DNA of 64,000 bases, taken from Gammaproteobacteria bacterium. GTDB lineage: Bacteria > Pseudomonadota > Gammaproteobacteria > Steroidobacterales > Woeseiaceae. The stretch is taken from contig JAHEFG010000045.1 of NCBI GenBank assembly GCA_024640305.1, forward strand, positions 50,748 to 114,747, given 5' to 3'. Both the position numbers and the translations under genes were made by a program. Shown here piece by piece: positions 1-9,689 of this stretch. Below the pieces are notes generated by a model. The model had not been told where the DNA came from and did no database searches. It saw nothing but the letters and a program-made list of their open reading frames with translations. The first letter of the stretch is position 1; every line of letters begins with the position of its first letter.

Positions 1-681
1 GTCAAAGACCGGTATTACGGCTATACCGACCAATTCGACTACGTCGGCACACGCAACTTTATCCGCCATTTCGAAAGCCGCTTGCCGCGATACCGAAGCA
101 CATTCGAAGAAGCCGGCGCACGCTTCGGCGTCGACTGGCGATTGTTGGCCGCCATCGGTTACCAGGAGTCGCACTGGCGCTCACAAGCCGTTTCACCAAC
201 CGGTGTTCGCGGCATTATGATGCTCACCGAAGATACGGCTCGCTACCTCGGGCTCGAAGATCGCGTTGACCCAACCAACAGTATCTTTGGTGGTGCGCAG
301 TACTATGCGAGACAAACTGAGCGAGTTGCCGATTCCGTGGATGAACCTGATCGCACCTGGATGGCACTCGCCGCATACAACGTGGGTTTCAATCACATCA
401 AGGACGCCCGGCAAATTGCCGAGTGGCAGGGCGGCAACCCCGATACCTGGGTCGATATCAGCAAAGCTCTGCCGTTGCTAGCGCAACGCAAGTGGTACAC
501 ACGAGTGCCATTCGGCTACGCAAGAGGTTGGGAGCCTGTGCTGTACGTCAACAATATTCGCAGTTACTACAACATTCTCAAGTGGCTGACGAGAGATGAT
601 GAACCCGTCATTCTCGAGCTCACTCCCGAGATAGAGACGGAACTCGCAGACGAAAAACCGGCTGAAGAAACTACAACCTAG
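1..681 (+). CDS. mltF: Membrane-bound lytic murein transglycosylase F, C-terminal part (partial at window start)
   Basis: The open frame runs from base 1 with no start codon, so the gene begins outside the window and only its last ~226 codons are seen. The translated part opens with residues YYGYTDQFDYVGTR, then a goose-lysozyme/SLT-type domain with YQESHW holding the likely catalytic glutamate and SPTGVRGIMMLT after it. MltF is an outer-membrane-attached enzyme that cleaves the MurNAc-GlcNAc bond and forms 1,6-anhydro ends. The in-frame TTG at 82 is not a credible start because homology extends upstream of it. The stop overlaps the tadA stop by 4 bp on the other strand. The acidic tail after ~190 residues is not conserved in the family. 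Confidence 0.9.
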   Translation, partial: VKDRYYGYTDQFDYVGTRNFIRHFESRLPRYRSTFEEAGARFGVDWRLLAAIGYQESHWRSQAVSPTGVRGIMMLTEDTARYLGLEDRVDPTNSIFGGAQYYARQTERVADSVDEPDRTWMALAAYNVGFNHIKDARQIAEWQGGNPDTWVDISKALPLLAQRKWYTRVPFGYARGWEPVLYVNNIRSYYNILKWLTRDDEPVILELTPEIETELADEKPAEETTT

Positions 682-1130
682 CGACGTTCGCTGAAGAACT
701 CCTTGAGTACAGCGCCGCAGTCCTCGGCCAACACTCCGCCCATAATTTCGAAGCGATGATTGAATGCCGGGCTGTCACTCAGATCGATAACGCTGCCCGC
801 CGCTCCTGCCTTCGGGTCGTAAGCACCGAACACGACTCGTGCCACTCTCCCCTGCGCAATCGCACCGATGCACATCGGGCATGGCTCGAGCGTCACGTAC
901 AAGGTCGCATCGGTCAGGCGATGGTTGGATAGTTTGCTTCCGGCAGCCCTGAGCGCCACAACCTCTGCATGCGCACTAGGGTCAAAATCACGAATCGAAC
1001 GGTTCTGGCCTGTCGCTATAATCTCGCCGCCGACAACAACGACCGCGCCAACAGGAATTTCCCCGGCTTCGGCAGCTTCAACCGCCTGCTCGAGCGCAAC
1101 GTGCATGAATGCAGCATCGTGCGCGCTCAT
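678..1130 (-). CDS. tadA: tRNA-specific adenosine deaminase
   Basis: A 150-residue zinc deaminase that converts adenosine-34 of tRNA-Arg(ACG) to inosine, allowing decoding of CGN codons. The CDA fold is recognisable: HAEVVAL supplies the zinc histidine and proton-shuttle glutamate, and PCPMCIGAI supplies the two zinc cysteines. The length is typical. The ATG lies directly against the guaA stop codon (no gap), so the gene is very likely cotranscribed with guaB-guaA. Convergent 4-bp overlap with mltF. Confidence 0.95.
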   Translation of the reverse strand: MSAHDAAFMHVALEQAVEAAEAGEIPVGAVVVVGGEIIATGQNRSIRDFDPSAHAEVVALRAAGSKLSNHRLTDATLYVTLEPCPMCIGAIAQGRVARVVFGAYDPKAGAAGSVIDLSDSPAFNHRFEIMGGVLAEDCGAVLKEFFSERR

Positions 1131-2729
1131 TCATTCCCACTCGATTGTCGATGGCGGCTTGCCGGAGATGTCGTACGTCACACGCGAGATGCCATCCACT
1201 TCATTGATGATGCGCAGTGATACGTGTTCGAGAAAATCATATGGCAGCCTTGCCCACCGCGCCGTCATGAAATCTATGGTTTCGACCGCCCGCAATGCAA
1301 CCACGTATTCGTATCGGCGGCCGTCACCCATAACGCCAACAGACTTCACGGGCAAAAACACAGCGAAGGCCTGGCTGACATCGTTGTAAAGGTTCTGCTT
1401 GTGCAGCTCCTCAATGAAGATGTTGTCCGCCAACTGCAATTTTTCAACGTACTCGCGTTTGACTTCGCCGAGCACGCGAACCCCGAGCCCTGGCCCAGGA
1501 AACGGATGACGAAAGACCATTTCACGCGGCAAGCCGAGTTCGAGGCCTATCTTGCGAACCTCATCCTTGAACAGCTCGCGCAGCGGCTCGACAAGCGACA
1601 TACGCATGTCGTCCGGCAAGCCGCCAACATTATGGTGTGACTTGATAACGTGTGCCTTGCCGGTCTTGCTCCCTGCCGACTCGATAACATCCGGGTAGAT
1701 AGTGCCCTGCGCCAGCCACTCGATGCTCTCGAGCTTGTGCGCTTCCTTGTCGAATAGTTCGATGAAGTTGCCGCCGATGATCTTGCGTTTTTTCTCGGGG
1801 TCCGACTCGCCTTCGAGCGCGTCGAAAAACTGATCGGCTGCATTCACGCGAATGACGTTGATATGCATGTGCTCGGCAAACGTCTCCATGACCTGGTCGC
1901 CTTCGTGAAGGCGTAACAAACCGTGATCAACGAAAACGCAAACCAGCTGGTCGCCAATCGCCTCATGCAGCAGTGCAGCCACTACCGATGAATCGACGCC
2001 TCCCGAAAGTCCCAGCAGTACTTTTCCGTCACCAACCAATTCACGAACGTGTGCAATCGCATCGGCAACGATATTCCCCGGCGTCCAGTCACCCGGACAG
2101 CCGCAGATTTCGCGCACGAAACGTCGCACGATCGCGTCACCGTGTAGCGTATGAGTGACCTCAGGGTGAAACTGTACGCCGTAGAACCGCCGCACCTTGT
2201 CTTCCATGGCAGCCATCGGTGAGTTGGGACTGCTGGCCGTAACCTCGAAGCCGGGCGGCGCCTCTTCAACGCGATCACCATGGCTCATCCAGACCTTGAG
2301 CATCGGCTGACCGCTATCCGAATCACTGAAACCGCCAAACAAGTCCGAATCACCCGGCGAGATCTCCGCATAGCCGAACTCGCGATGCTCTGAGGCCTCG
2401 ACCTTGCCGCCTAATTCGGCAGCCATTGTCTGCATGCCATAGCAGATTCCGAGCACCGGCACGCCGAGTTCGAAAACGGCGTGGGATACTCGTGGCGGAT
2501 CGTCGAGATTGACCGACTCCGGGCCACCGGAGAGCACGACTCCCGACGGCGCGAAGCTGCGAATGTCGTCGTCAGAAATATCCCACGGGTGAATTTCGCA
2601 GTAGACGCCGCATTCGCGCACGCGACGAGCAATCAGCTGCGTGTACTGGCTGCCAAAGTCGATAATCAGCAGTCGGTGCGCGTGGATATCGGGGTGCTGC
2701 TTATTTCGAAGCTCTGCGGCCTGGCTCAT
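1131..2729 (-). CDS. guaA: GMP synthase (glutamine-hydrolysing)
   Basis: A 532-residue two-domain enzyme that aminates XMP to GMP using glutamine and ATP. The N-terminal class I amidotransferase has the nucleophile in GICYGMQ (Cys96) and a histidine in FHPEVTH. The ATP pyrophosphatase domain carries the P-loop SGGVDSSV near residue 242, and the C-terminal dimerisation domain ends in the family-typical IEWE. It sits 10 bp downstream of guaB, giving the classical guaB-guaA operon, here extended by tadA. Confidence 0.97.
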   Translation of the reverse strand: MSQAAELRNKQHPDIHAHRLLIIDFGSQYTQLIARRVRECGVYCEIHPWDISDDDIRSFAPSGVVLSGGPESVNLDDPPRVSHAVFELGVPVLGICYGMQTMAAELGGKVEASEHREFGYAEISPGDSDLFGGFSDSDSGQPMLKVWMSHGDRVEEAPPGFEVTASSPNSPMAAMEDKVRRFYGVQFHPEVTHTLHGDAIVRRFVREICGCPGDWTPGNIVADAIAHVRELVGDGKVLLGLSGGVDSSVVAALLHEAIGDQLVCVFVDHGLLRLHEGDQVMETFAEHMHINVIRVNAADQFFDALEGESDPEKKRKIIGGNFIELFDKEAHKLESIEWLAQGTIYPDVIESAGSKTGKAHVIKSHHNVGGLPDDMRMSLVEPLRELFKDEVRKIGLELGLPREMVFRHPFPGPGLGVRVLGEVKREYVEKLQLADNIFIEELHKQNLYNDVSQAFAVFLPVKSVGVMGDGRRYEYVVALRAVETIDFMTARWARLPYDFLEHVSLRIINEVDGISRVTYDISGKPPSTIEWE

Positions 2730-2739
2730 TGTGTGATCT

Positions 2740-4209
2740 TTATCCGTTGGAGCGGTAGTTAGGCGGTTCTTTGGTGATCGTCACATCGTGCACATGACTC
2801 TCTTTCATTCCCGCACCCGTTATCTGTACGAACTGCGGTCGGGTGCGCATTTCCTCAATCGTGCTGCTACCTGTGTAGCCCATTGCCGCACGTACACCGC
2901 CGATCAACTGATGCATGATTGCAACGAGACTGCCCTTGTAAGGAACGCGACCTTCGACGCCCTCAGGCACTAGTTTTTCGAGTTCTTCGGTCGCATCCTG
3001 GAAATAGCGATCGGACGAGCCGTGCGACTGGCCCATGGCACCGATGGATCCCATGCCTCGATACGCCTTGTACGAGCGACCCTGATACAGCTCGACCTCG
3101 CCGGGCGATTCCTCGGTGCCTGCGAACAGCCCGCCGATCATGACCGTGTGCGCACCGGCGACCAGCGCCTTGGCAATGTCCCCCGAGTAGCGAATCCCGC
3201 CGTCGGCGATAAAAGGCACATCTGTGTTCTTTAGCGATGCCGCCACATCGCCGACAGCCGATATCTGCGGCACTCCAACTCCGGCGACAATCCTGGTCGT
3301 GCAGATAGAACCGGGGCCAACGCCCACTTTCACGCCGTCAGCACCTGCCTTAACGAGTGTTTCGGCAGCCTCGCCTGTCACGATATTGCCGCCGATCACC
3401 TGGATATCCGAATACGCGTCCTTAATCTTGCGCACGCGCTCGATGACGCCTTTCGAAAAACCATGAGCCGTATCGACGATGATGACATCAACACCAGCCT
3501 CGACCAGAGCCTCCACACGATCATCGGTGTCGTACCCTGTGCCGACAGCTGCGCCGACGCGCAATGCGCCGCTGCTGTCTTTGCAGGCCTGGGGGAAGTC
3601 TTTGGCTTTCTGGAAATCCTTTGCTGTGATCATGCCGCGAAGCTCAAAGTCATCATTGACGACCAGAACCTTCTCGATGCGGTGCCGGTGCAGCAGCGAT
3701 TTCACCTCATCGTCGCTGGCGCCCTCAGCAACGGTGACAAGTCGCGCTTTCGGAGTCATGACCTCCGAGACCGGTACGTCCATACGAGTCTCGAAACGCA
3801 GATCCCGACCCGTGACGATACCAACCGTCTTCTTGCCATCGACTACAGGTACACCTGAAATTCCCATCGAATGGGTAAGGTCGATAACCTCCCGTATCGT
3901 CATATCCGGCGGAACCGTAATCGGCCTGCGGACGATACCACTCTCAAATTTCTTGACCTGTGCAACTTGGCGAGCCTGCGCCTCGATTGCCATATTCTTA
4001 TGGATGATGCCGATGCCGCCTTCCTGCGCCAGCGCAATCGCCAGCCGGGCCTCGGTCACAGTGTCCATCGCTGCAGACACAATAGGAATATTGAGTCGTA
4101 TTTCTCGCGTCAGCTGCGTGCTCAGATCCACTTCGTGGGGCAATACCGACGAGTAGCCCGGTTGCAGCAGAACATCATCGAAGGTCAGGGCTTGCTTGGC
4201 GATTCGCAT
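2740..4209 (-). CDS. guaB: Inosine-5'-monophosphate dehydrogenase
   Basis: A 489-residue enzyme that oxidises IMP to XMP with NAD, the committed step to guanine nucleotides. The TIM barrel is interrupted by a pair of CBS domains (about residues 95-205, with [20 protein letters not shown]). The catalytic loop GPGSICTTR carries the active cysteine and the flap follows. Full length for the family. First gene of guaB-guaA-tadA, with a candidate promoter upstream, divergent from xseA. Confidence 0.97.
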   Translation of the reverse strand: MRIAKQALTFDDVLLQPGYSSVLPHEVDLSTQLTREIRLNIPIVSAAMDTVTEARLAIALAQEGGIGIIHKNMAIEAQARQVAQVKKFESGIVRRPITVPPDMTIREVIDLTHSMGISGVPVVDGKKTVGIVTGRDLRFETRMDVPVSEVMTPKARLVTVAEGASDDEVKSLLHRHRIEKVLVVNDDFELRGMITAKDFQKAKDFPQACKDSSGALRVGAAVGTGYDTDDRVEALVEAGVDVIIVDTAHGFSKGVIERVRKIKDAYSDIQVIGGNIVTGEAAETLVKAGADGVKVGVGPGSICTTRIVAGVGVPQISAVGDVAASLKNTDVPFIADGGIRYSGDIAKALVAGAHTVMIGGLFAGTEESPGEVELYQGRSYKAYRGMGSIGAMGQSHGSSDRYFQDATEELEKLVPEGVEGRVPYKGSLVAIMHQLIGGVRAAMGYTGSSTIEEMRTRPQFVQITGAGMKESHVHDVTITKEPPNYRSNG

Positions 4210-4245
4210 AGTGTGATCAGATCCTTGGATGAAGTTAAACGATCA

Positions 4246-4272
4246 ATTGTACGCCCATGAGAATTTCGGCAA
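4246..4272 (-). promoter_or_regulatory. Candidate sigma70 promoter of guaB
   Basis: On the minus strand TTGCCG (4272-4267) and TACAAT (4251-4246) are separated by 15 bp, about 35 bp upstream of the guaB ATG. The spacer is short and the -35 weak, so support is modest. It would be back-to-back with transcription of xseA. Confidence 0.35.
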
Positions 4273-4303
4273 AAGCTTTGCGGCGTTGGTTATACTGGCG
4301 AGC

Positions 4304-5536
4304 ATGGAAGATTCGGGTCAAGCGGGCGCTATCGCAAGCGCGATCACGGTCAGCCAGCTCAACCGCCAGGTCAAGACTCTGCTCGAGCAGGGACTCGCGC
4401 GCCTCTGGATAGAGGGCGAAATCTCAAACCTCGCCAAACCCGCCTCCGGCCACCTTTATTTCAGCCTCAAGGATGATTCAGCGCAGATTCGTGCTGCATT
4501 TTTCCGCCAGCGCCAGCGTGGCCCGACTATTGGCCTCAAGAATGGTGATCAGGTCGTCGCATATGGCCGGGTCAGCCTGTACGAGGCCCGCGGCGATTAT
4601 CAACTCATCGTCGAGCAGGTCGAGCCTGCGGGCGAAGGCGCGCTCAAGCGCCAATTCGAAGTACTTAAAAAGATGCTCGCCGCGGAAGGCCTTTTCAACG
4701 AGGAAAACAAGCGGGAATTACCCACCCTGCCCGAGCGCATCGGCGTTATCACCTCGCCAAGCGGCGCTGCTATTCGTGACATCATCAGCATACTCGGGCG
4801 GCGCTTCCCGAGCATACCAGTGGTCGTATATCCCGCTTCGGTTCAGGGTGATGCTGCCCCGGGCGAACTCATCGCAGCGCTCGCCACAGCAGTTAATCGC
4901 GACGAATGCGACGTCCTGATCATGGCTCGCGGTGGTGGCTCACTTGAAGATCTCTGGGCTTTCAACGACGAAAAGCTGGCTCGCGCCATGGCCGCCTGCC
5001 CTATTCCGATCGTCAGTGCTGTCGGCCACGAAGTCGACTTCACGATTGCCGATTTCGTTGCCGACGTGCGCGCGCCCACACCGTCAGGCGCCGCCGAAAT
5101 AGTCGTACCTGACCGGGAGCAATGGTTACGCGCCGTTAACTCACTCGCCGCACGCTTCGGGCGGCTTGGTCAACGTGCTGTGGAAGATCGGGCTCAATCG
5201 CTCGACTGGTTAAGTCGCCGGCTCGCCCAGGCATCACCAACAGCGGTCGTGGAGCGGTCTGTCTCCCGCCTTGCCAACCTGCGACAAAGACTCAATATGA
5301 GCGCCCGCGAGACCGTATCCGCAACAAGTCACCGCCTCGAGCTCGCGATGCGCGGGCTGCATTCTGTCAGTCCGCTGGCCACCCTGGATCGAGGCTACGC
5401 CATCGTCGAAGACGCCAGCTCCGGCAAGGTACTATTGAATGCCAGCGACGCGACACCGGGTGACGATATTCGTGCGCGCCTTGCGCAGGGTGAGTTAATT
5501 GCAACCGTGAAATCGACCAGGCCAAAGAATGATTAG
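4304..5536 (+). CDS. xseA: Exodeoxyribonuclease VII large subunit
   Basis: With XseB this forms ExoVII, which degrades single-stranded DNA in both directions to oligonucleotides. The 410-residue product has the N-terminal OB domain (ITVSQLNRQVKTLLE, then WIEGEISN and SGHLYFSLKD) and the catalytic region with GVITSPSGAAIRDI, ARGGGSLEDLW and SAVGHEVDFT. I chose ATG 4304 over the longer frame from 4229: family proteins begin just before ITVSQLN, and a TATACT -10-like hexamer lies at 4291-4296. If that is the promoter, the message is nearly leaderless. The end overlaps the next gene by 8 bp. Confidence 0.93.
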   Translation: MEDSGQAGAIASAITVSQLNRQVKTLLEQGLARLWIEGEISNLAKPASGHLYFSLKDDSAQIRAAFFRQRQRGPTIGLKNGDQVVAYGRVSLYEARGDYQLIVEQVEPAGEGALKRQFEVLKKMLAAEGLFNEENKRELPTLPERIGVITSPSGAAIRDIISILGRRFPSIPVVVYPASVQGDAAPGELIAALATAVNRDECDVLIMARGGGSLEDLWAFNDEKLARAMAACPIPIVSAVGHEVDFTIADFVADVRAPTPSGAAEIVVPDREQWLRAVNSLAARFGRLGQRAVEDRAQSLDWLSRRLAQASPTAVVERSVSRLANLRQRLNMSARETVSATSHRLELAMRGLHSVSPLATLDRGYAIVEDASSGKVLLNASDATPGDDIRARLAQGELIATVKSTRPKND

Positions 5537-6323
5537 AGGCATACTGCTTTCGTTGTTAGTACTCCTGTCCTCAACAACGAGTGCCAGCGTCACCACTTGG
5601 CCCGGCGGGATCGCATTCATTGACCTTGGCACTGCACAAGGGGCTGCACCGGTTGCCGAATTCAACGGCAAGAGGGTTCTCGTGATGAACGAAGCCGGTC
5701 AATGGCGTGCTGTCATCGGCGTACCACTGGACGCAGAAATCGGCGCTGCAGCGATCACCCTCGCCGATGGACAATCAATCGAGTTCGCTGTTGAAGAACA
5801 TGCTTACGCGGAACAACGGCTGAAAGTCGCGCAAAGCTATGTCTCACTAAGTGAAGCCAATCTGGAGCGTGTCGGTCGCGAGCGAAAAATTATCGATGGC
5901 GCACTCACTAGCTGGCGTGACGCGGATCTTGACGGCGTGCACCTGGCTGCGCCGCTGCAAGGTCGGCGTAGCTCAAGCTTCGGGCTGCGCCGTTTCTTCA
6001 ATGACGAACCGCGTTCGCCGCACAAGGGTATGGATATCGCTGGGGGCGAAGGTGCAGCAATCGTTGCGCCGCGCGGCGGCATCATCACAGCGACTGGCAA
6101 CTACTACTTCAATGGCAATACCGTGTTTATCGACCATGGTCAGGGCTTCGTTACGATGTATTGCCACCTGAGTGAAATTGGCGTCGAAGACGGCCAGCAC
6201 ATAGCGGCAGGCGAAACCATCGGCGCCGTTGGTGCAACCGGTCGCGTTACTGGCCCTCACTTGCACTTCGGTACTTATCTGAACGGCACCGCAGTTGATC
6301 CAGCGCTACTGTTGTCCGATTAG
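5529..6323 (+). CDS. Secreted M23-family (LytM-type) peptidase
   Basis: A 264-residue protein with an N-terminal signal peptide (MIRGILLSLLVLLSS). It has a middle region of unknown fold and a C-terminal peptidase M23 domain with the zinc motifs HKGMD (His and Asp ligands), MYCHLSE and GPHLHFG. Such enzymes cut peptide cross-links of peptidoglycan or act as regulated hydrolases in the periplasm. All expected zinc and catalytic histidines are present, so an active endopeptidase is likely. Translationally coupled to xseA by an 8-bp overlap. The cell-division factors EnvC/NlpD share this domain, but the coiled coil of EnvC is absent. Confidence 0.88.
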   Translation: MIRGILLSLLVLLSSTTSASVTTWPGGIAFIDLGTAQGAAPVAEFNGKRVLVMNEAGQWRAVIGVPLDAEIGAAAITLADGQSIEFAVEEHAYAEQRLKVAQSYVSLSEANLERVGRERKIIDGALTSWRDADLDGVHLAAPLQGRRSSSFGLRRFFNDEPRSPHKGMDIAGGEGAAIVAPRGGIITATGNYYFNGNTVFIDHGQGFVTMYCHLSEIGVEDGQHIAAGETIGAVGATGRVTGPHLHFGTYLNGTAVDPALLLSD

Positions 6324-6356
6324 TCGGGTCCAACATGTCTCTGCTACATCGAGATA

Positions 6357-7121
6357 TTAGTAGCGATGCAACGTATCGAGTACAGATTTGCCTTTGTCGA
6401 GCCTGGTTTGATGAACGCTCATTTGTTCGATCTGCAGGTGTCGCACTTGTGGCAGCCATGCGACTAGCTCCGGCCGCTTACTGAATCGCTCCGCAGCCGC
6501 CCTGACTTCAGCGAGATCGAGCTGAGCGTTCTCAATATTATCCATGTTATACGGATCGAAAAACTTCACAGTATCCTGACTGAATACTTCCTGTTCGTGG
6601 CTGAGAATACCTGCGACCAATTCAAAATGGCGGTGTTCTGTCGCAAACTGCAACGGTCTGTACTGACGCTGACTTTGGTCGTAACCATAGTAGTCATACA
6701 GCGCATCCTTGAGATCCTGGTCCAGGAGTAATCGCATATTGCCCGTAGAGCGAAGGTCTTCAAACGTGTGCGACGTAAGGCTCGGCGTGTAGGTGTAGGC
6801 CGCCTGGTTTACTGCTCCGACAAACTCAACAGGCCGCGTTATCGCGACCGCGGGTTCGCGTGACACTTCCATGAGTAAATCGGCCAGGCGAAGTCGCATA
6901 GACGCTATATCGATGGCGCGCTGAATAGCGGCAACGTCCATCTCCATGTCGCTAATCAGGCGCTGAACGTACTCAGCCTCTTTCTGCCGTTCGCCCCGCT
7001 GCTCTACCCAGCCGTCGAGCTGAAGTGCCAACATCAGGCCAACCACGACGACGATTATTTCGACGAACACGGCAAACCAGTCGTGCTCGCGAATGAACCT
7101 GGCCATGCGCTTGATGATCAT
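6357..7121 (-). CDS. DUF6090-like membrane-anchored protein of unknown function
   Basis: About 254 residues. It has one N-terminal membrane span (FAVFVEIIVVVVGLMLAL) directly followed by QLDGWVEQR, then a helical soluble domain with many acidic and aromatic residues. The pattern 'hydrophobic span with GL-ALQ-D-W then E-Y-RLI-D' resembles DUF6090-type proteins, for which no function is established. ATG 7121 is preferred, since the longer frame starts with TTG inside the upstream gene. It begins 2 bp after the acyltransferase stop and is probably cotranscribed with it. No catalytic motif is visible. Confidence 0.7.
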   Translation of the reverse strand: MIIKRMARFIREHDWFAVFVEIIVVVVGLMLALQLDGWVEQRGERQKEAEYVQRLISDMEMDVAAIQRAIDIASMRLRLADLLMEVSREPAVAITRPVEFVGAVNQAAYTYTPSLTSHTFEDLRSTGNMRLLLDQDLKDALYDYYGYDQSQRQYRPLQFATEHRHFELVAGILSHEQEVFSQDTVKFFDPYNMDNIENAQLDLAEVRAAAERFSKRPELVAWLPQVRHLQIEQMSVHQTRLDKGKSVLDTLHRY

Positions 7122-7122
7122 G

Positions 7123-8229
7123 CTACGTGCAGCAGCTCTCAAAAAACTCGCAAACGACCGGACGAAATGCGTCCATATCTACGAGGAAAGAATCGTGACC
7201 GCGAATACAGTCGAGCCTGACGAGTTTCGTGTCATCGCAAACCTCTGCCAGCCCGTCGGCGAGATCCTGTTGTTGCTGTATGGGAAAAAGAAGGTCGGTC
7301 TCGACACCAATAACCAGAGCGCGCTCCAGATCCATGCGTTTGAAACCAGATTTCAACGACCCGCCGTGCTCGGCGAGGTCGAACAGGTCCGATGCCCGCG
7401 ACAGGTACAAATAGCAATTCGGGTCGAATCCACCACTGAACTTGTTGGCATGATTATCCAGGTAAGCCTCAACCGAGAATGCGATTTTGAAAGGGTCGTT
7501 GACGTTTTCCTCGGTCGCGGTCGTGCGTTGGCGGCCGAATCTCTGATCCCACTCGGTAGGTGATCGATATGAAATCATGCCCAGCTTTCGCGCCAGCCGC
7601 TGTCCCATGAGCGGAGGATCGTCCGGGTCGTAATCACCATTCTTCCATTTCGGATCGCAGCGAATCACCTCGCGCTGCAGGGAGCGGAAGGCAATTGAGA
7701 ATGGCAATGCTCGTGTCGCCGACGATATGGAGATGAAGTTGCGAGCTGCCTCCGGGTGTCGCACGCAAAAAGCCAGGCCACTCATACCGCCCATCGAACA
7801 GCCGATGACCGTATGCAATTTCTTGATGCCCAGCTTGTGTACTACGCGATAAGCCGCTTCTGCAACATCCTCAAGCGTTAGCACCGGAAATGTCAGTCGG
7901 TACATCTCGCCGGTTGCCGCGTTTATCGACGCCGGGCCCGTAGAACCAAAACAGCTGCCCAATGAATTCACGCAGATCACGTGATAGAGGTCCGAATCCA
8001 GGGGCAAGCCCGGACCGATCATATCTTCCCACCATCCTGCCGACGGATCCTCGGCCGACGACGCCGCATGGGCAGACGGCGATAAACCGCTAAAGATCAA
8101 GATAGCGTTGTCGTGAGCTTCGTTAAGTTCGCCCCAGGTCTCGTAAGCCAGGGTCGGGGAATCGAGGTGACCTGCCCTGTGCATCGGGAAGCGTCCCTCG
8201 AGCGTTACAGTCTTTGTTGCAGGACCCAT
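7123..8229 (-). CDS. MetX-family acyltransferase, probably serine O-succinyltransferase
   Basis: A 368-residue alpha/beta-hydrolase-fold enzyme with nucleophile Ser145 in GCSMGGM, Asp312 in TDLLFP and His345 in RGHDSFLVD. Annotation pipelines would call it homoserine O-acetyltransferase (MetX). The motifs GWWEDMIGPG, GSTGPASIN-ATG, YRLTFP and ALPFSIAFRSLQRE instead match the Xanthomonas/Stenotrophomonas branch shown to acylate serine with succinyl-CoA for cysteine synthesis. The start ATG has GGAG about 8 bp upstream. The adjacent DUF6090-like gene gives no metabolic clue. Family is certain; substrate is inferred from remembered similarity. Confidence 0.85.
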   Translation of the reverse strand: MGPATKTVTLEGRFPMHRAGHLDSPTLAYETWGELNEAHDNAILIFSGLSPSAHAASSAEDPSAGWWEDMIGPGLPLDSDLYHVICVNSLGSCFGSTGPASINAATGEMYRLTFPVLTLEDVAEAAYRVVHKLGIKKLHTVIGCSMGGMSGLAFCVRHPEAARNFISISSATRALPFSIAFRSLQREVIRCDPKWKNGDYDPDDPPLMGQRLARKLGMISYRSPTEWDQRFGRQRTTATEENVNDPFKIAFSVEAYLDNHANKFSGGFDPNCYLYLSRASDLFDLAEHGGSLKSGFKRMDLERALVIGVETDLLFPIQQQQDLADGLAEVCDDTKLVRLDCIRGHDSFLVDMDAFRPVVCEFFESCCT

Positions 8230-8265
8230 ATCCAGCTCCGGGTTGGTATTCTTTGTTATATCACG

Positions 8266-9666
8266 CTATTTTTTTACGCGCTTCATCAACCGGTTACGTT
8301 TTCGTTCCTGGCGCGGCGTCAGTTTGTTGCGCTTGCCCTTGAACGGGTTTTCGCTCGTCTTGAATGCCAGTCTCACTGGCGTGCCCTTGAGTTTGAATGC
8401 CTTGCGAAAACGATTTATAAGGTAGCGGCGATAGGCTTCGGGGACTTTATCAGTTTGGTTGCCGTGAATTACGATGACTGGTGGATTGCGCCCACCCTGA
8501 TGCGCGTAACGCAATCGAATGCGGCGACCGCGAACCAGAGGCGGCGGATGCGCCGTAACGGCAGCTTCCAGCTCTCTCGTCAGTTCGGTGGTGGACAAGT
8601 CGCGCGTAGCCGCCCTGTACGCACGCTCGACAGCCGGCAACAGATCGCCGACCGCGGTTCCGTGCAACGCCGATATCGAAATGCGTTCTGCGAAATCGAG
8701 AAACGGCAAACGACGATCGAGTTCATCTCGCACATGTTTTCTATCGGACGCCGTCATGCCGTCCCACTTATTTGAAACCACGACGAGTGCTCTACCGCGT
8801 TCCATGACAAGCCCGAGCAAACTGACATCCTGCTCGGTTACGCCTTCATGTGCATCAAGTACCGAAATCACAACCTGCGCGCGCTCGATTGCCTGCAGGG
8901 CTTTGACAATGCTGAATTTCTCGATCGCCTCGTGCACCTTTGACTTGCGACGAATTCCGGCTGTGTCGATCAGCTCGTATTTCCGGTCGTTGCGCTCAAA
9001 CGGCACGGACACGCTGTCACGAGTCGTACCTGGCTGATCGTAGACAACAAGACGATCTTCGCCAATAAGGCGGTTGATCAGTGTCGACTTGCCTACGTTG
9101 GGGCGGCCAACAACCGCGATGCGAAGTTCGCGCTCGTCGTCCTCCTCTTCAACCGCAGCATCAGCATCTTCGTCGATGTCGAAGTCAGCCAGCACCGCAT
9201 CCATCAGTGCTTTGACGCGATCGCCATGCGCCGCCGAAATAGCCAGTGGCTCGCCAAGCCCGAGCGCATGAAATTCGCCGGTGGCAATTGCCGCATCAAG
9301 ACCTTCAGCTTTATTAGCTACCAACCAGACCTTTTTCGCGTTTTTTCGAGCAAGTTCCGCTACATGCTCATCAGCGGCGGTCAGACCGTCTCTGCCATCT
9401 ACCATGACGATGGCGGCATCGGCCTCTTCCAGCGCGCGAACGGTCTGGTCGACCATTAATTCTTCAATGCCTATTTCACCACCGGCCACGCCGCCGGTAT
9501 CGATAACGAGATAGGGAACCGGACCAAGCTTACCGAAACCGTACTGGCGATCGCGAGTTAGCCCCGGGTAGTCGGCAACGATCGCATCGCGAGACCGAGT
9601 CAGGCGATTAAATAAAGTGGACTTACCGACATTCGGTCGGCCAATGAGTGCAATAACTGGAAGCAT
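8266..9666 (-). CDS. der: Ribosome biogenesis GTPase Der (EngA)
   Basis: A 466-residue protein with two tandem GTPase domains, each with a P-loop GRPNVGKST (near residues 9 and 187), switch DTGG/DTAG and NKxE/NKWD specificity motifs. A C-terminal KH-like domain and a strongly basic tail follow (ending RLMKRVKK). It binds the 50S subunit during assembly. An acidic linker ([16 protein letters not shown]) joins the two G domains, as in other gammaproteobacteria. Last gene of the bamB-der run, 23 bp after bamB. Confidence 0.97.
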   Translation of the reverse strand: MLPVIALIGRPNVGKSTLFNRLTRSRDAIVADYPGLTRDRQYGFGKLGPVPYLVIDTGGVAGGEIGIEELMVDQTVRALEEADAAIVMVDGRDGLTAADEHVAELARKNAKKVWLVANKAEGLDAAIATGEFHALGLGEPLAISAAHGDRVKALMDAVLADFDIDEDADAAVEEEDDERELRIAVVGRPNVGKSTLINRLIGEDRLVVYDQPGTTRDSVSVPFERNDRKYELIDTAGIRRKSKVHEAIEKFSIVKALQAIERAQVVISVLDAHEGVTEQDVSLLGLVMERGRALVVVSNKWDGMTASDRKHVRDELDRRLPFLDFAERISISALHGTAVGDLLPAVERAYRAATRDLSTTELTRELEAAVTAHPPPLVRGRRIRLRYAHQGGRNPPVIVIHGNQTDKVPEAYRRYLINRFRKAFKLKGTPVRLAFKTSENPFKGKRNKLTPRQERKRNRLMKRVKK

Positions 9667-9689
9667 CGGACCATTCAGGCCGCCGTGTT

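Noticed and set aside
82..84. TTG as the start of the first gene
   Set aside because: MltF-like sequence continues in frame to base 1, so the gene is cut by the window, not short.
3479..4156. 225-codon open frame opposite guaB
   Set aside because: Ser/Thr/Arg-rich translation typical of an antisense frame; guaB is full length here.
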